Shown one piece after another: positions 11,326-21,299 of a stretch of DNA of 64,000 bases; positions within the stretch are counted from its first letter, which is position 1; every line of letters starts with the position of its first letter. Position numbers and translations under genes: made by a program. The stretch is taken from contig NC_018198.1 in assembly GCF_000219625.1 (NCBI RefSeq), positions 62,001 through 126,000 of the forward strand, read 5' to 3'. The DNA is from Zymoseptoria tritici IPO323. Taxonomy: Eukaryota; Ascomycota; Dothideomycetes; Mycosphaerellales; Mycosphaerellaceae. The notes beneath the pieces are model-generated. The model was not told the origin of the DNA. It was given only the letters and a program-made list of their open reading frames with translations, and made no database searches.

Positions 11326-11503
11326 CTTCCGACGGTCGTCAACGGTCGTCAAAACTTGACGACCGTCGTCAGCTCGTCTTGCCTGAGGCACCACTTCCGC
11401 CATCAAGTATTAACGGCCGCCGTCAACTTGTCCTGCCTGAGGCACAACTTCTGTCGTCAAATCTTGACGACCGTCGTCAACTTATCCTGCCTGAGGCACA
11501 AAT
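11326..11503. repeat. 54-bp hairpin repeat, array B
   Basis: Three units with GCCTGAGGCAC exactly 54 bp apart at 11381, 11435 and 11489. The first unit holds the best hairpin in the window (11343-11365): 10-bp arms CGGTCGTCAA and TTGACGACCG with loop AAC. Same unit and orientation as array A, 10.7 kb away. Because 54 is a multiple of 3, a translated frame repeats every 18 residues, but it is not thought to be coding. Confidence 0.9.
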
Positions 11504-11569
11504 GATGATCGCAACATCCGGGACGCATTAATTTGGGTATCTTCCTACGATGTCCTCTAGCAACAATCC

Positions 11570-13579
11570 ATGGCGAGAATCAACCGCGATTTCAGCAACA
11601 GCGATGACGATCAAACGGGGGCGCACAATGTCACGGAGCCTGCACGTCGCCAGCGACAGCGACAGCAACCAGCACCCGACGGCGATGCTGCAGCCCCACA
11701 CGCGCCGCCGACCATGCTATCGATTGCGAAGTCCGTCCTCACCACCGCCTCGACGAACAAAGCAGGCCTTGATAGATAGTGTAGCGCCTATCTGGCCCAG
11801 CCTGTGACCGAGCAACCAACATGGGCATCCGAATTCCAATCCACGTACGCCGATGCTCACGCCGCCCTGACTAACGCCATCACCTACGCTCGTCGATGCG
11901 AGCCTCTCGTGCGCTGCTTGTGCAATGTCTGGGGAATGCAGACGCTAGAAGTGTGGGCAGTTTTTGGGACTCGTTCTGAGAGAACACTCAACCAAGCCAA
12001 GATCATTGCTGGAATGTGCGGGAGGGAGATAGGAATAGCGTTGGTGCAGGGTATGCAGAAAGAGGAAAGGTCTCCCTCGCACTACAGCGCTTTGGTTACG
12101 AAGTTGGTGGCGGACGGTTACAAACAGGCACCGCGGAGGGAAAAGAGGAACGGCCTGCCGAAGGGAAGGAAAACAGCGGCGAAGAGCCGCGAACACAACG
12201 AGGAGCAAACCACCGAGCATGAGCAGACCACTGAGCACGAGAAGAGCACCGAACACGAGAAGAGCACTGAGCACGAGAAGAGCACCGAGAAAGAGCAGAG
12301 AACGGACCGCGGGAAGAGAACCCTGGATGAGCAGAGCACACAGCAACGCAACGATTTGAATGAAGAGAAGTCTACCATCGAGACAGGGCGAGGTGCAGAT
12401 AAGCCCGACTTGACTGACGAGAGCGACGTGGACGATATGCACGATGGACATGGCGGAGGATTCGAACACACATTCGGTCGTGATGGGGATGGGGATGACT
12501 ACGGCGGCGGTGGTGGAGGAGAAATTGATTGGGAGCTCGAGGTTTATCCCGCCCAGCTCACCTCTCTCTCTTTCGGCCATGTGACGTCAACACCGAGCGC
12601 TTGGCAGTCCTCGTGCAAGAAGCAACCACGTCAAGATGCTCAGTCCTTATCGCACCCTCAACATCACCCTCAACATCACCCCACATACGTAGCCGCGCAT
12701 ACACAAACATCGCCAGGCTTGTTTCCCACCACCACCATGTGGACCCCTTCCAAGGCAACCACTTCCACCTCCGGCACTGCCCGGCCAGACCGCACCGCAG
12801 ATGGTCCCGAGCCCAAACGTCAGCGAACTGAGAAAGAGGACACCGCCACCAGAGTTGCCGCACTTCTCAAGGCCATCGGAGTGGTGGATGCGTACGCCAA
12901 GATCTCAGGACACGACGGCGGGGATACGCAACAGTCTGCCGGAGAGCCAGAGCCAAGAGGAGGAAATACGCAACAGCTGGTATCGGTGGCCAGAGATTGG
13001 GTCCTGGAGGGCGCTCTGGAGGCGTTGCAGACCGTTCATCCTCTTTCTGCTCACACATACACACACACGCCTATCGGATTGGTACAGCACCTGAAATCCA
13101 AGCATGCGACCGCTTTGGATCTGAAGCAGGAGGGTGAGCTCAGTATCGAAATGATGAAAGCCACTGCGCTACGCGCAATGGACCTTCATATCGCCGAGCT
13201 CAAGGCGGACTACGAAACGCTGTACGCCGCCCAGGAGGTACAATTCGAGATCGTAGGGATCTTGAAACCCGAAGCCATTTCATCCGACGGTGACCAGTTG
13301 GTGGAGGATCTTGAGCGGAAACGTGAGCAGTATACAAAGGGCATCAGAACGCTCAACGATCAGCACAACCTGTGCGTCGAGGTGCTCAAAGGTGACCTGG
13401 AGAAGGTAGAAGCCAATATCCGGCAGATGAAGGAATATAAAAGCAGGAGAGAACAGCAGTTGTTATTTGCCCGCGGCCAGTTTACGGCATATTCTGAAGC
13501 CGCGTCGGAATGCAAGAGAACCTATCTTTCAGAGCAGAAGCAGTTGGAGGAGATTGCATCGGCCTTTTCGCCGAGGTGA
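11570..13579 (+). pseudogene. 669-codon coiled-coil protein broken by one TAG
   Basis: An ATG at 11570 opens a frame that reads to 11777, where a single in-frame TAG interrupts it, then continues open without another stop to 13579. The downstream part alone has its first ATG only at 11936. Domains in order (codon numbers from 11570): disordered N-terminus 1-78; a globular-looking segment about 79-190; Lys/Arg-rich linker; a TEHEKS hexapeptide repeat about 217-245; an acidic and Gly-rich stretch; a Ser/Thr/His-rich linker; a basic PEPKRQRTEK patch that could be a nuclear signal; and a long C-terminal coiled coil (about 500-669). Family unknown. The TAG could be a recent nonsense change (CAG to TAG fits), a read-through site, or a sequencing error; otherwise the gene is intact, so it may work as a shorter protein from 11936. 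Confidence 0.6.
12211..12300. repeat. 18-bp coding minisatellite
   Basis: Five copies of an 18-bp unit such as ACCGAGCACGAGAAGAGC inside the coiled-coil gene, coding for TEHEKS/TEHEQT. Unit length is a multiple of 3, so copy number can change without breaking the frame. Confidence 0.85.
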
Positions 13580-16500
13580 ATTGATGAGGACCGTGAGGTT
13601 TCACAACTACCCGCGCTCTTTCTACAACTCGGTTTGCTCGAGGACGACCCGAAGGTAGAACGACGTACATCTTCAATCATGACAGTGATAGCTAACGCAT
13701 CGGCTGGAGCTTATGCAAGGTAACAGTTCTTCAAGCTCCCATTGTTCTTCGCTTGCTGACATACGAACAGACGACCGTTCCCTCCCTGGGTTGTTCCCAC
13801 ATCGTACTGCTAGTCTAGGCGCCATTCCAGGGCTGGAGGGCGGTGACGATACGCTACGAAGGCGGTGACGATCATGAACCCGATTGAGTGGCACTGCGCA
13901 ATCGATTAGCCAGCGCTTTTTCAATCGCACCATCTTCTGGAGCGGGAGCATTCCAAACCTCGAACAAGTCGACGCGTACCTACGTATCTATCGGTTAGTA
14001 CTGTGTACAGCGAGCAGTTTAGAGGAGAGTAGCTAGTGTCGGACATTTGCTAATCCAGACGGAGCATGCGTTCGAAATCCGCCGCCTTGGCGCAGTGAGT
14101 GTATTTTCGCTATTGCCTAGGCGTTGATAATCAATTGCCTCAGTCGTAGAGCTGTGCTGGCATTTACCCGAGTCTCTCTGTCTCTTTCTCTCTTTCGCCG
14201 ACGCAACGTATCGCTCTGCCCGTCGGACACCGCCTTAAGCACTGCCCTTCGCCGTGCGTCCTTGCTCGTGCTCTTGCTCGTGCTCTTGCTCGTGCTTTTG
14301 CTCTTAGTGGTGGTGACAGCAGCGGCGGCTCATATGTGGGTCGGCGCATGCATTGGAGGCTCCGTTGACCGGTGTCTCGAGCGCCGCATTGACGGTGAGG
14401 GTCGTCCAGACGTGGTCATTGCAGTCGTGGGATGTGATCGGCATCTACGGAAGCTTTGGCTTGTGCGGCGAGACTACGGTCGACAATCCCTCTCGTGGGA
14501 CAGTAGCTGATGACATAGATCCGCCTCGGTGACCTTATGCCTGCAGAGTACCGAGTAATGTCGTGCTGGTGGGTGTCGTTGTCGTCGCTGGTATCGATTT
14601 GTGACAGGTGCGCGTCCATAAAGGAGGTTTGTGGTCATGAGTCCGCTTTCCGACTCGGTGATCCACCTTCTCTCCTGCAAATGCGCTCCATCTCTATCTG
14701 CAGTTCAGATCGCTGTGTGCGAGTGTGCTAGAAAGTTCGCGGAACAGAGGTAAGCAATAAGCGTAACCGAAAAGGAGGCAGCGTTTCGCATGCTATCTGC
14801 GCTGGTCGAGGCGAGGTCATTAGCCTGCGGTGTATCTTTGGATCCAAAGATGGACACGATCTCGACATGTTGCACTTACCGCCTAAGGCTATTGCGCGAC
14901 GGCAGTGGCACGCATTCACAAGAAGCGACCGCACCGAGGCAGCAGATGTTTCCGCCGATGCGTCCAAGCAGGAGTCACCGACTTTACTTGCCCATTTCGG
15001 CGGCCAGTCCGATCTGACTAGCAATCAGTCAGATCTGGACATTTCCCGGTCAGATTTGACAGCATTGATTCCACCAGGCGGATCGCGAAGTCTTCTCCAG
15101 CAAAGTGTGCCTGTCTCGCCCCTTCTTCTCCATCCCCTCCTCCTGCTTGCACTTGGATGCATAATGTTTTGGAATGAAAGATGATGTTTGTCGAAACTAC
15201 AGAGCGCAGAGCTGGGACTTGTAATTCGAGGCTCCCATATCATGAATCCTGGTCTATATTTGCGATTAGTGTAGCTCGTGCTTGCGTGACGCTCGCGAGC
15301 ACACCGTATTCTTACAAAGCTAGCGTCTAGCAGCTCTCTCGATGCGAGATATAGATAAGCTTGTGCAAGACCATACTGACCAACGCGCCGCCACCGGGCT
15401 GTATCCCAGGATCTTGCTGGGATAGGAGAAAAAAGGTCGCAAACTTGCCTGGTTACACCACTCTTGTGTAGGTGGACTGGTTGTCAAGCTGCTAAGACGG
15501 ACTACGATCATATCGCCCGTCTCGAGCTGACCAGCCCGAATTCTCGTTCCTGCGAGCTCAGTTCTCACACATCTCCCACCTCACCTTTCTCCTCACAGGA
15601 GACGTATCAAGGCTATGGGATCAAACACTGCCGAGCACATCATCGCTGCGCTGTCTGATGAGGAGGTGGGTGTGCTTAAGCAAGAAGCAAGAGATGGTGG
15701 CATTTCGGGACATCGGATGCTGCCTTGGGCATATTCCATGCAATATTGAGCAGTGCGAAGAAAGACGAGCTTGCCGATTTGGGCTCCCGAATCAGTGTCG
15801 CGCTCGGAGAGAAGACTGATAGTGTAAGAGACAGTGACCGGCAAAGTGGTCCGGCGTTCTGAATCTAGAATCCGGCATGATGCGATAGCTCTTCAGCCGC
15901 AGCTGGGCTCGGCTATTGCGATAGGGCACGACTTGCCGCCTCCTTCTCTTTCCTGGGGTTGACGACGTCGATGCGGACTTGTTTGGGAGGCCGGGTGAGT
16001 GTTCGACTCGGCGAGCTCCAACATGATGTCTTGCTGGCAACCTCGACAGCCTGCAATAAAAATAGCAGCTTCAGTTCTTCCTAGGACGAGCGCGGCAAAC
16101 ATAACAAGAGGCGCGGTCAGACTACATACGTTCATCAGAGCTTCCCTATCGAGGAATAGATAAACGCTTAGAAGACCACTCTACCTTTTTCGGGCCTCTC
16201 CTACACAAGGAAGACAGACATGGAACATTGCCGTCCTTAAAGCTTGTCTCCCGCGTCCTACACAAGAGAGCAAACGTGGAACATTGCCGTCCCAGATTCA
16301 TTCTAAGGTGACACCAGCGCACGCGAGCACACGCCGGCGACCATCGCGACGCAGACAGACGGCTATCAAGACTTGCCGACAGCCTGTCTTTGCACGCATG
16401 GCAGCTTATGCTCTAGCGACGATGGCTGATAATCTGGTCGACGCACTTGAAAATCTTGTCGCGAAATGCACCAGGAAGACGAAGCACAAGGCTGAGAGGA

Positions 16501-16780
16501 GAGACATGGCCTACACTCTTGAGGAGCTGGCTGCGTGACGACTCTGGGAGAAGAACCGGTAGAACTCACCCCACTCCGGCACCCAATCGTCCCCGCGGCG
16601 GTTAACTAGCAGGAATTGTTGCTGGTGCAGAGAACTGTTGCTAAACGGGAAGCGCGCAGCATTATTGTCGTGCATTTCCATCGTAACATCCAGTACGGAT
16701 ATTCCAGGCCACGCAATAAAGACATGCCTTATCCCAAATAGTGAAGGTCCTGGCTGAGGTCTAGCGTACGGCCTGCAATG
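13580..16780. other. No supported gene; simple repeats
   Basis: Normal composition. A CTCGTGCTCTTG simple repeat at about 14262-14310 creates an apparent Leu/Val membrane segment in a 128-codon frame that I do not accept. Near 15007-15060 there are variants of CAGATCTGAC, and at about 16212-16245 and 16270-16295 two copies of a phrase ending GGAACATTGCCGTCC. No gene can be supported. Confidence 0.45.
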
Positions 16781-16794
16781 TCGAAGAGACTACT

Positions 16795-17100
16795 TTATGG
16801 TGATTGCAATGACTTCTGTCGAATGCAAGATCCTATAAGCATGAACCAGATTCTCCGGCTTATCAGGAGCCGTAGAGGGCTTCCTTGGAGCGCTGCTGTC
16901 GACCTACCCTGCGCCATGATAGGCGTGACGAACGACTGCATAAGCAATGGGCGATTTGCCAGACGGCCTAAGTACCACCGGGCCCGTGTCTCTCTTCCCG
17001 TGATGATAATAGCAGTTGATGTCAGCATTGACGAGGAGTTTGTCTGCTCGATCTGTTCTTGCTGCCTCATTCCTCCCCAAAATCCCATACGTACATCCTG
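16795..17100 (-). pseudogene. Possible ankyrin-repeat remnant
   Basis: On the minus strand a short stretch reads DKLLVNADINCYYHHGKRD and then GKSPIAYAVVRHAYHGAG, which resembles the LL-xxGADVN .. G-SPL-AV pattern of ankyrin repeats. The frame then slips and no further repeat units are clear. It may be the remnant of a fungal ankyrin protein, but two partial motifs are weak evidence. Confidence 0.3.
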
Positions 17101-17104
17101 CAAT

Positions 17105-18375
17105 CCGTCAATCTACTCGTCCGGCTCGACGTAGTTGTGCTCATTCCTACAACTGCCGTTCTCCTCTTCCTACGCCGCCATCTCCTACGGCGTCTTAGTA
17201 CCCGGGTTAAAGTAGGTTAATCTCCGCGAGAAGTTGCGGTGCTATCTCGAGCGAAGAATTTTCGAATTTTCGAGTTCAACATCGTGACCCAGTACAGTAG
17301 GTAAGACTTTCGGCAGCAGATGTAAGAGCGTAGCCGGTAGCGTTGCAGTGTTGGGCTGTAGCCCTCGGAGGTGCGTCGTCGTGATCGAGGTCGGCAGTGC
17401 GAGCGAGCAGTTGCAGTCGCAGTCGCACAAGAACGAGTAATCCAGGTTAAGGGAATGCCAATGCCTGCAGACACGTGGTTCGCATCAGCAACGGCCTCCG
17501 CATCATCTATCTCGATAGACCTTCCACTGTCGTCTCGGCGGCCAATCTCCAGCACGCTAATGGCGCTTGAACATGTCTCGCCGCAACTTCCATGCTGCCC
17601 TCGACACCTTTCCGCACAGACGACAATAGCACCCATGCTGCGAAATTTGCCCTGCCGCTCCATCGATCGAAACGAATTCGCGCAGTCAAAACAGGAATCC
17701 GGGCAACGACAAGCGGGAGGATAGGCCGTTCATGGATCGCTGGGTCGAGCCATCGCCGGCGGTACCCAAGCCTAGCTGCCGCTAATCCGTCTTTCTGTGC
17801 ATATCCGCCTCGACGAATCTACGCAGCCGCAAGGGGAACAGATGTAGCTTCGGCTTCGGAGTCTCTCGACGGTGGAGATGGAGGTAGTAGCAGTAGGGTG
17901 TGCGCATGGGTGCGGGTGTGGGCGCTGTGGAGCGAGTCAGTCTGGAGCAAGAAGGATCCAAGTTTTGGCGCGCCGGCTGCATCGTCGAGGCCAGCACGCG
18001 CTGGTTCGCTTGCTGCCGAGCTCAGATGTCCGCAAGCGAGCGGTGGAGGGCGGCCTGGGTGTTGGACTTGAAGGGGGCCGATGAGCATCTCGGAATATAC
18101 GAGCAGAGGAGGGGAGCGAGCGGGTTGGGCCGGAATGATATAGACATTGTAGTGGTCGTGGAGCACGCGGACTGCATGCTTCCTGCGCCAGTATGTTTTC
18201 TGGTCCAGCGTGCTTTCTACCCCAGCAGTACTCGTACCAGTTTGCAAAAGTGCTGTTACGGGAGTCGATATAAGTATCTTGTCCTTCCATTAAATCTCCT
18301 CCTACCAGCAACCCTCCACGAGGCAACACCCGATCCCATCTGACGTTCTCGCCTACCCACTTTGCCACCAACGAT
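17105..18375. other. No supported gene
   Basis: Several 130-160 codon frames overlap on both strands between 17217 and 18371. None has a motif, an intron-exon structure I could confirm, or a family match by eye. Confidence 0.4.
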
Positions 18376-18379
18376 CGGT

Positions 18380-19087
18380 CGGTCCGAGCGGACCATAAAT
18401 CATTTCCACGCCCGCAGCAAGAACGGCGCCCGGATCTCCAAGTACGCGCTCAAGCTGCACGACGAAGAAGCTGCGATTCTTGCCAAAACGTGCAAGGAGT
18501 TCTCTTTCGATCGGTGCTATAGATGCGAAGCGCTTCCTATCCCTTCTCGAAAAATTGCACTACGTCCAGGATCTGGAGAGCGAGATCGACGTGCGAGAGG
18601 TTGCATTTCGGGCCGGGACGATCTCGATCGAAAGATATATGGGGAGGAAGGAACGTGGCGGTGGATCCGTGGCTACGACCGAAGAGGTCGAGGTTCTGGC
18701 GATGGAGGTCGGTCAGCGATGGGCAGTGAAGAACATCAATCTGGCCGAGGGAGAAAATAGCGAGGAGGAAGAAGAAGAAGAAGAAGAAGAAGAACAAGTG
18801 GCCGCGATCAGGGAGGCCGCGATCAAGCAGAACGCCGAATCTCTTGCTTTGCTCGAGCAAGCGTACGCCCCGCGAGTCTCCGTGCAGCCGCGGGTCCGCT
18901 CGAACCATCACCTATGCCGCCCAGCTCTGAGCACGACGCCCTGCCGCGACTCCGCAATCTGGACGAGGATCTGCTGACGGACGCCGTGCAAGATCTCGCC
19001 GAGGACCAGTACCAGGCCGCGAGGATCACAAAGGAGCACCGCGACCAGACGACACCGGCGACCAGCCCTAGCAGTCTCCATCGCTGA
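18380..19087 (+). pseudogene. Acidic helical protein, frameshifted
   Basis: Three plus-strand frames follow one another with coherent helical composition: a first part ending KLHDEEAAILAKTCKEF (to about 18508), a second with RFLSLLEKLHYVQDLESEID and a long EEEEE tract (18510-18920), and a third with LRNLDEDLLTDAVQDLAEDQ ending at the TGA at 19087. The Glu run comes from a GAA microsatellite at about 18763-18795, a likely site for slippage. Either one gene with introns I cannot place, or one with two indels. Family unknown. Confidence 0.4.
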
Positions 19088-19544
19088 GAGAAGCGGCTGC
19101 GCGCGCGGCTGTCTGTGGCGGGAGGGATCTTTGGAGAGCATTGACGGGCGGGAGGTGTGATAATTGTGTGTGCGTGTGCGAAATTTTTCATGGGCATGAC
19201 GTCCAACGCATTTGGGCGGGATATTCAAAAGGGAGTCCTGTGCAAGAACGACTGCGGGATTGACTGTTGTGTCTTAGCGAGTTCTGACGCAAGCATCGCA
19301 AGGGCCAGGACGTCCAGAGCAGCGGATGCACTTGTGCACTTGCTAAGCGTTCGAAACGCGGCCAATGAATGTCCTTGTTCAGATCCTCGTCTTCAAGGTC
19401 CGGATACAATCGGAGCAGGGTTGGTCGAGTCAGGCTTTTGGTAAGACGTCGATAAGACTCTGCAATGTCTGGTCCGTGGAAAATCGTGGGGTATAGGATC
19501 TGGGGATTGTCTTGTTGCTGCCGACGTCATCCAAGGTGCAACTA
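19088..19544. other. 3' flank of DUF7924 gene
   Basis: Only short frames. This would contain the 3' untranslated region of the minus-strand gene ending at 19545. No other feature seen. Confidence 0.4.
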
Positions 19545-21227
19545 TCATCGGGGTTCTCGAGCAGATCTTCTTCCTTTTGGCCTCTTAAATAGTCTGTCGG
19601 AGACCGTAGTGTCGGAAGCTGAGGTAGGTTCCCGGTTGGAACTTGATGGTACGTTATCCTGACCCTGGACAGAAGCAGAGCCTGCGTCGGACTGACTCAT
19701 ACTGCGTTCTTCGAGATCTTGCGATAAGGCCGATAATCGCTCCGAGTAGCAGGAATCCGAATGCACAGAAAAGCTGATGTCAGCGGGGATCTGGTCGATG
19801 GCCGAGCAGATGCGCGCGAAGTGAGTCGGCATCCAGTCATGGTAGACATTCCGCGTAAAATTGTACGCCGTCCACTTCTCCTTCCCATTGGCAGCAGTAA
19901 AGCTGAAATCGTGGATCGGATGGCGGTAGTACTTCGTTTCCGACTCACCTACACCAACCTCGGCGTAGTGGCCATAGATGCGAACATTTCGATGATCGTG
20001 CGAGATGGAGAACGCGAGAATCTCGCGGTGCAGCTCCTTCTCGCGTTTTACTGCTCGGAACAGCTCCACCACCGCGCGCACCGCAATAGCCGTGCTGTGG
20101 CTATTCTGGCGGTCTGCAACGTCGAGGGCCGCGGCGCCGCATTTCACTTCGCAGGTAAGAAAGGGAAAGTACATGTACCAGGTGGCCATAAAGAACGACC
20201 GTTCCTGAGTAAGGTCACCAACGATAGGGCGCATTCTGTTGAGACGATCTTGTGTAAAAGCCTCTCGACGAAAGCCAACTGCATAGTCTGGCTGCGGTCG
20301 TGTTTTGGTGATAGGTATAGAGGAGTTCCAGCCTTCGTTGACGCTCTCGATGAGGACCTGTAGGTGAGAGGCGCCATATGTAGTAAGGACTTCTGCTGAC
20401 GGGACGATCAGCCTGCCTATGTCTTGGATCACGCGGGCTTCGTTCCGGTCCTGAATGTTTCTGCACGATGCCTTGAACCGGTCGCTGCTAAACAAGGAGT
20501 CGCCAGGCAGTTCTCCTTTCTGTTGCAGTAAACGTTCATACACTCGCTTGCTTCCGAGCGAAATGTCCAGTTCTGACTCACGCATGAAGACGTTTTTGGT
20601 AGCAAGAAGAGTCCCATACTGCGGCTGCCTGTACTCGGCGCTCTTCTGTCCCCGCGACTCCCGATCGGTCGAGCTTGGTGTAGCAGCAGAATCCGTGTCC
20701 GACGGTTTCCTGTTCCCGGCCGACCTCGATCTCTTCCGAGCAAATATGCGCTCCATATCCTCGCCTCTTTTAGAATACCACCGAGGCCACTCGTGATGGA
20801 CAGCCCAGTGTGAAATTGGATGTTCGCTGAATTCGCTACGATCGGCCGGGCATGCTGTGCTTTCTTCCGCGCGTGCTCGGCGTCTTTTGCGATGTGGTGA
20901 ACTGGGCGCGACTAAATCGTTCGGAGCTCTCGATCGCTTTCTCGAGGTTGGCTTCGTGGGTTGCTGCGTAGCCTCCTGCGGTGGTGTTAGCCACGCCTTC
21001 TCCTCGGCGAGCGGCGACCATACTTCTCTGCGGACGTGTTCGCTTGAATGATAGGTCTCGTCTTGGACGCAGCCGTGCGCCAGCGCTGGCTGCTCACGAT
21101 GCAACGCTTCCAGGCGCGCACTCTTGCGAGGTGGAGGTGCAGCCGCGATGAGTTCTGGCGCGCGACGTCGCTTCACTGGATGGAGGTCAGTTGCTTCTAG
21201 CCGCCCGTGCAAGTGGGACGACGTACT
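19545..21227 (-). CDS. DUF7924-type fungal protein, intact
   Basis: Open frame with one proposed 51-nt intron (21176-21226; GTACGT donor, CTGAC branch, CAG acceptor). No ATG exists in the open frame before codon 173 of the unspliced ORF, but splicing joins A (21227) to TG and makes an ATG directly before KRRRAPEL, giving 543 residues. Order: basic N-terminus with RKSARL and several Arg/Lys clusters (nuclear signals), a linker with ISHWAVHHEWPRWY, then the conserved domain with QDRNEARVIQDIGRLIVPSA, SVNEGWNSSIP, RPQPDYAVGFRR, FPFLTCEVKCGAAALDVADR, FSISHDHRNVRIYGHYAEV and KWTAYNFTRNVYHDW, and a disordered Ser-rich tail. These blocks match a family widespread in ascomycetes that I know as DUF7924. 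The D-x(n)-EVK arrangement resembles a PD-(D/E)XK nuclease core, which is inference. Role in the cell unknown. All key blocks are intact, so it looks functional. Confidence 0.85.
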   Translation of the reverse strand, partial: STSSHLHGRLEATDLHPVKRRRAPELIAAAPPPRKSARLEALHREQPALAHGCVQDETYHSSEHVRREVWSPLAEEKAWLTPPQEATQQPTKPTSRKRSRAPNDLVAPSSPHRKRRRARAEESTACPADRSEFSEHPISHWAVHHEWPRWYSKRGEDMERIFARKRSRSAGNRKPSDTDSAATPSSTDRESRGQKSAEYRQPQYGTLLATKNVFMRESELDISLGSKRVYERLLQQKGELPGDSLFSSDRFKASCRNIQDRNEARVIQDIGRLIVPSAEVLTTYGASHLQVLIESVNEGWNSSIPITKTRPQPDYAVGFRREAFTQDRLNRMRPIVGDLTQERSFFMATWYMYFPFLTCEVKCGAAALDVADRQNSHSTAIAVRAVVELFRAVKREKELHREILAFSISHDHRNVRIYGHYAEVGVGESETKYYRHPIHDFSFTAANGKEKWTAYNFTRNVYHDWMPTHFARICSAIDQIPADISFSVHSDSCYSERLSALSQDLEERSMSQSDAGSASVQGQDNVPSSSNREPTSASDTTVSDRLFKRPKGRRSAREPR

Positions 21228-21299
21228 TGCCGCGGCGGAGAGGCACTGGGTCTCGAGGTATATAGAGAGAATGGTATGCAACGGGCGGAAAAGAAAGTT

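Noticed and set aside
12118..12580. Minus-strand frames of 117-211 codons
   Set aside because: Shadows of the plus-strand coiled-coil gene and its repeat.
14124..14510. Membrane protein with a Leu/Val segment
   Set aside because: The hydrophobic stretch is the translation of a CTCGTGCTCTTG simple repeat and nothing else supports a gene.
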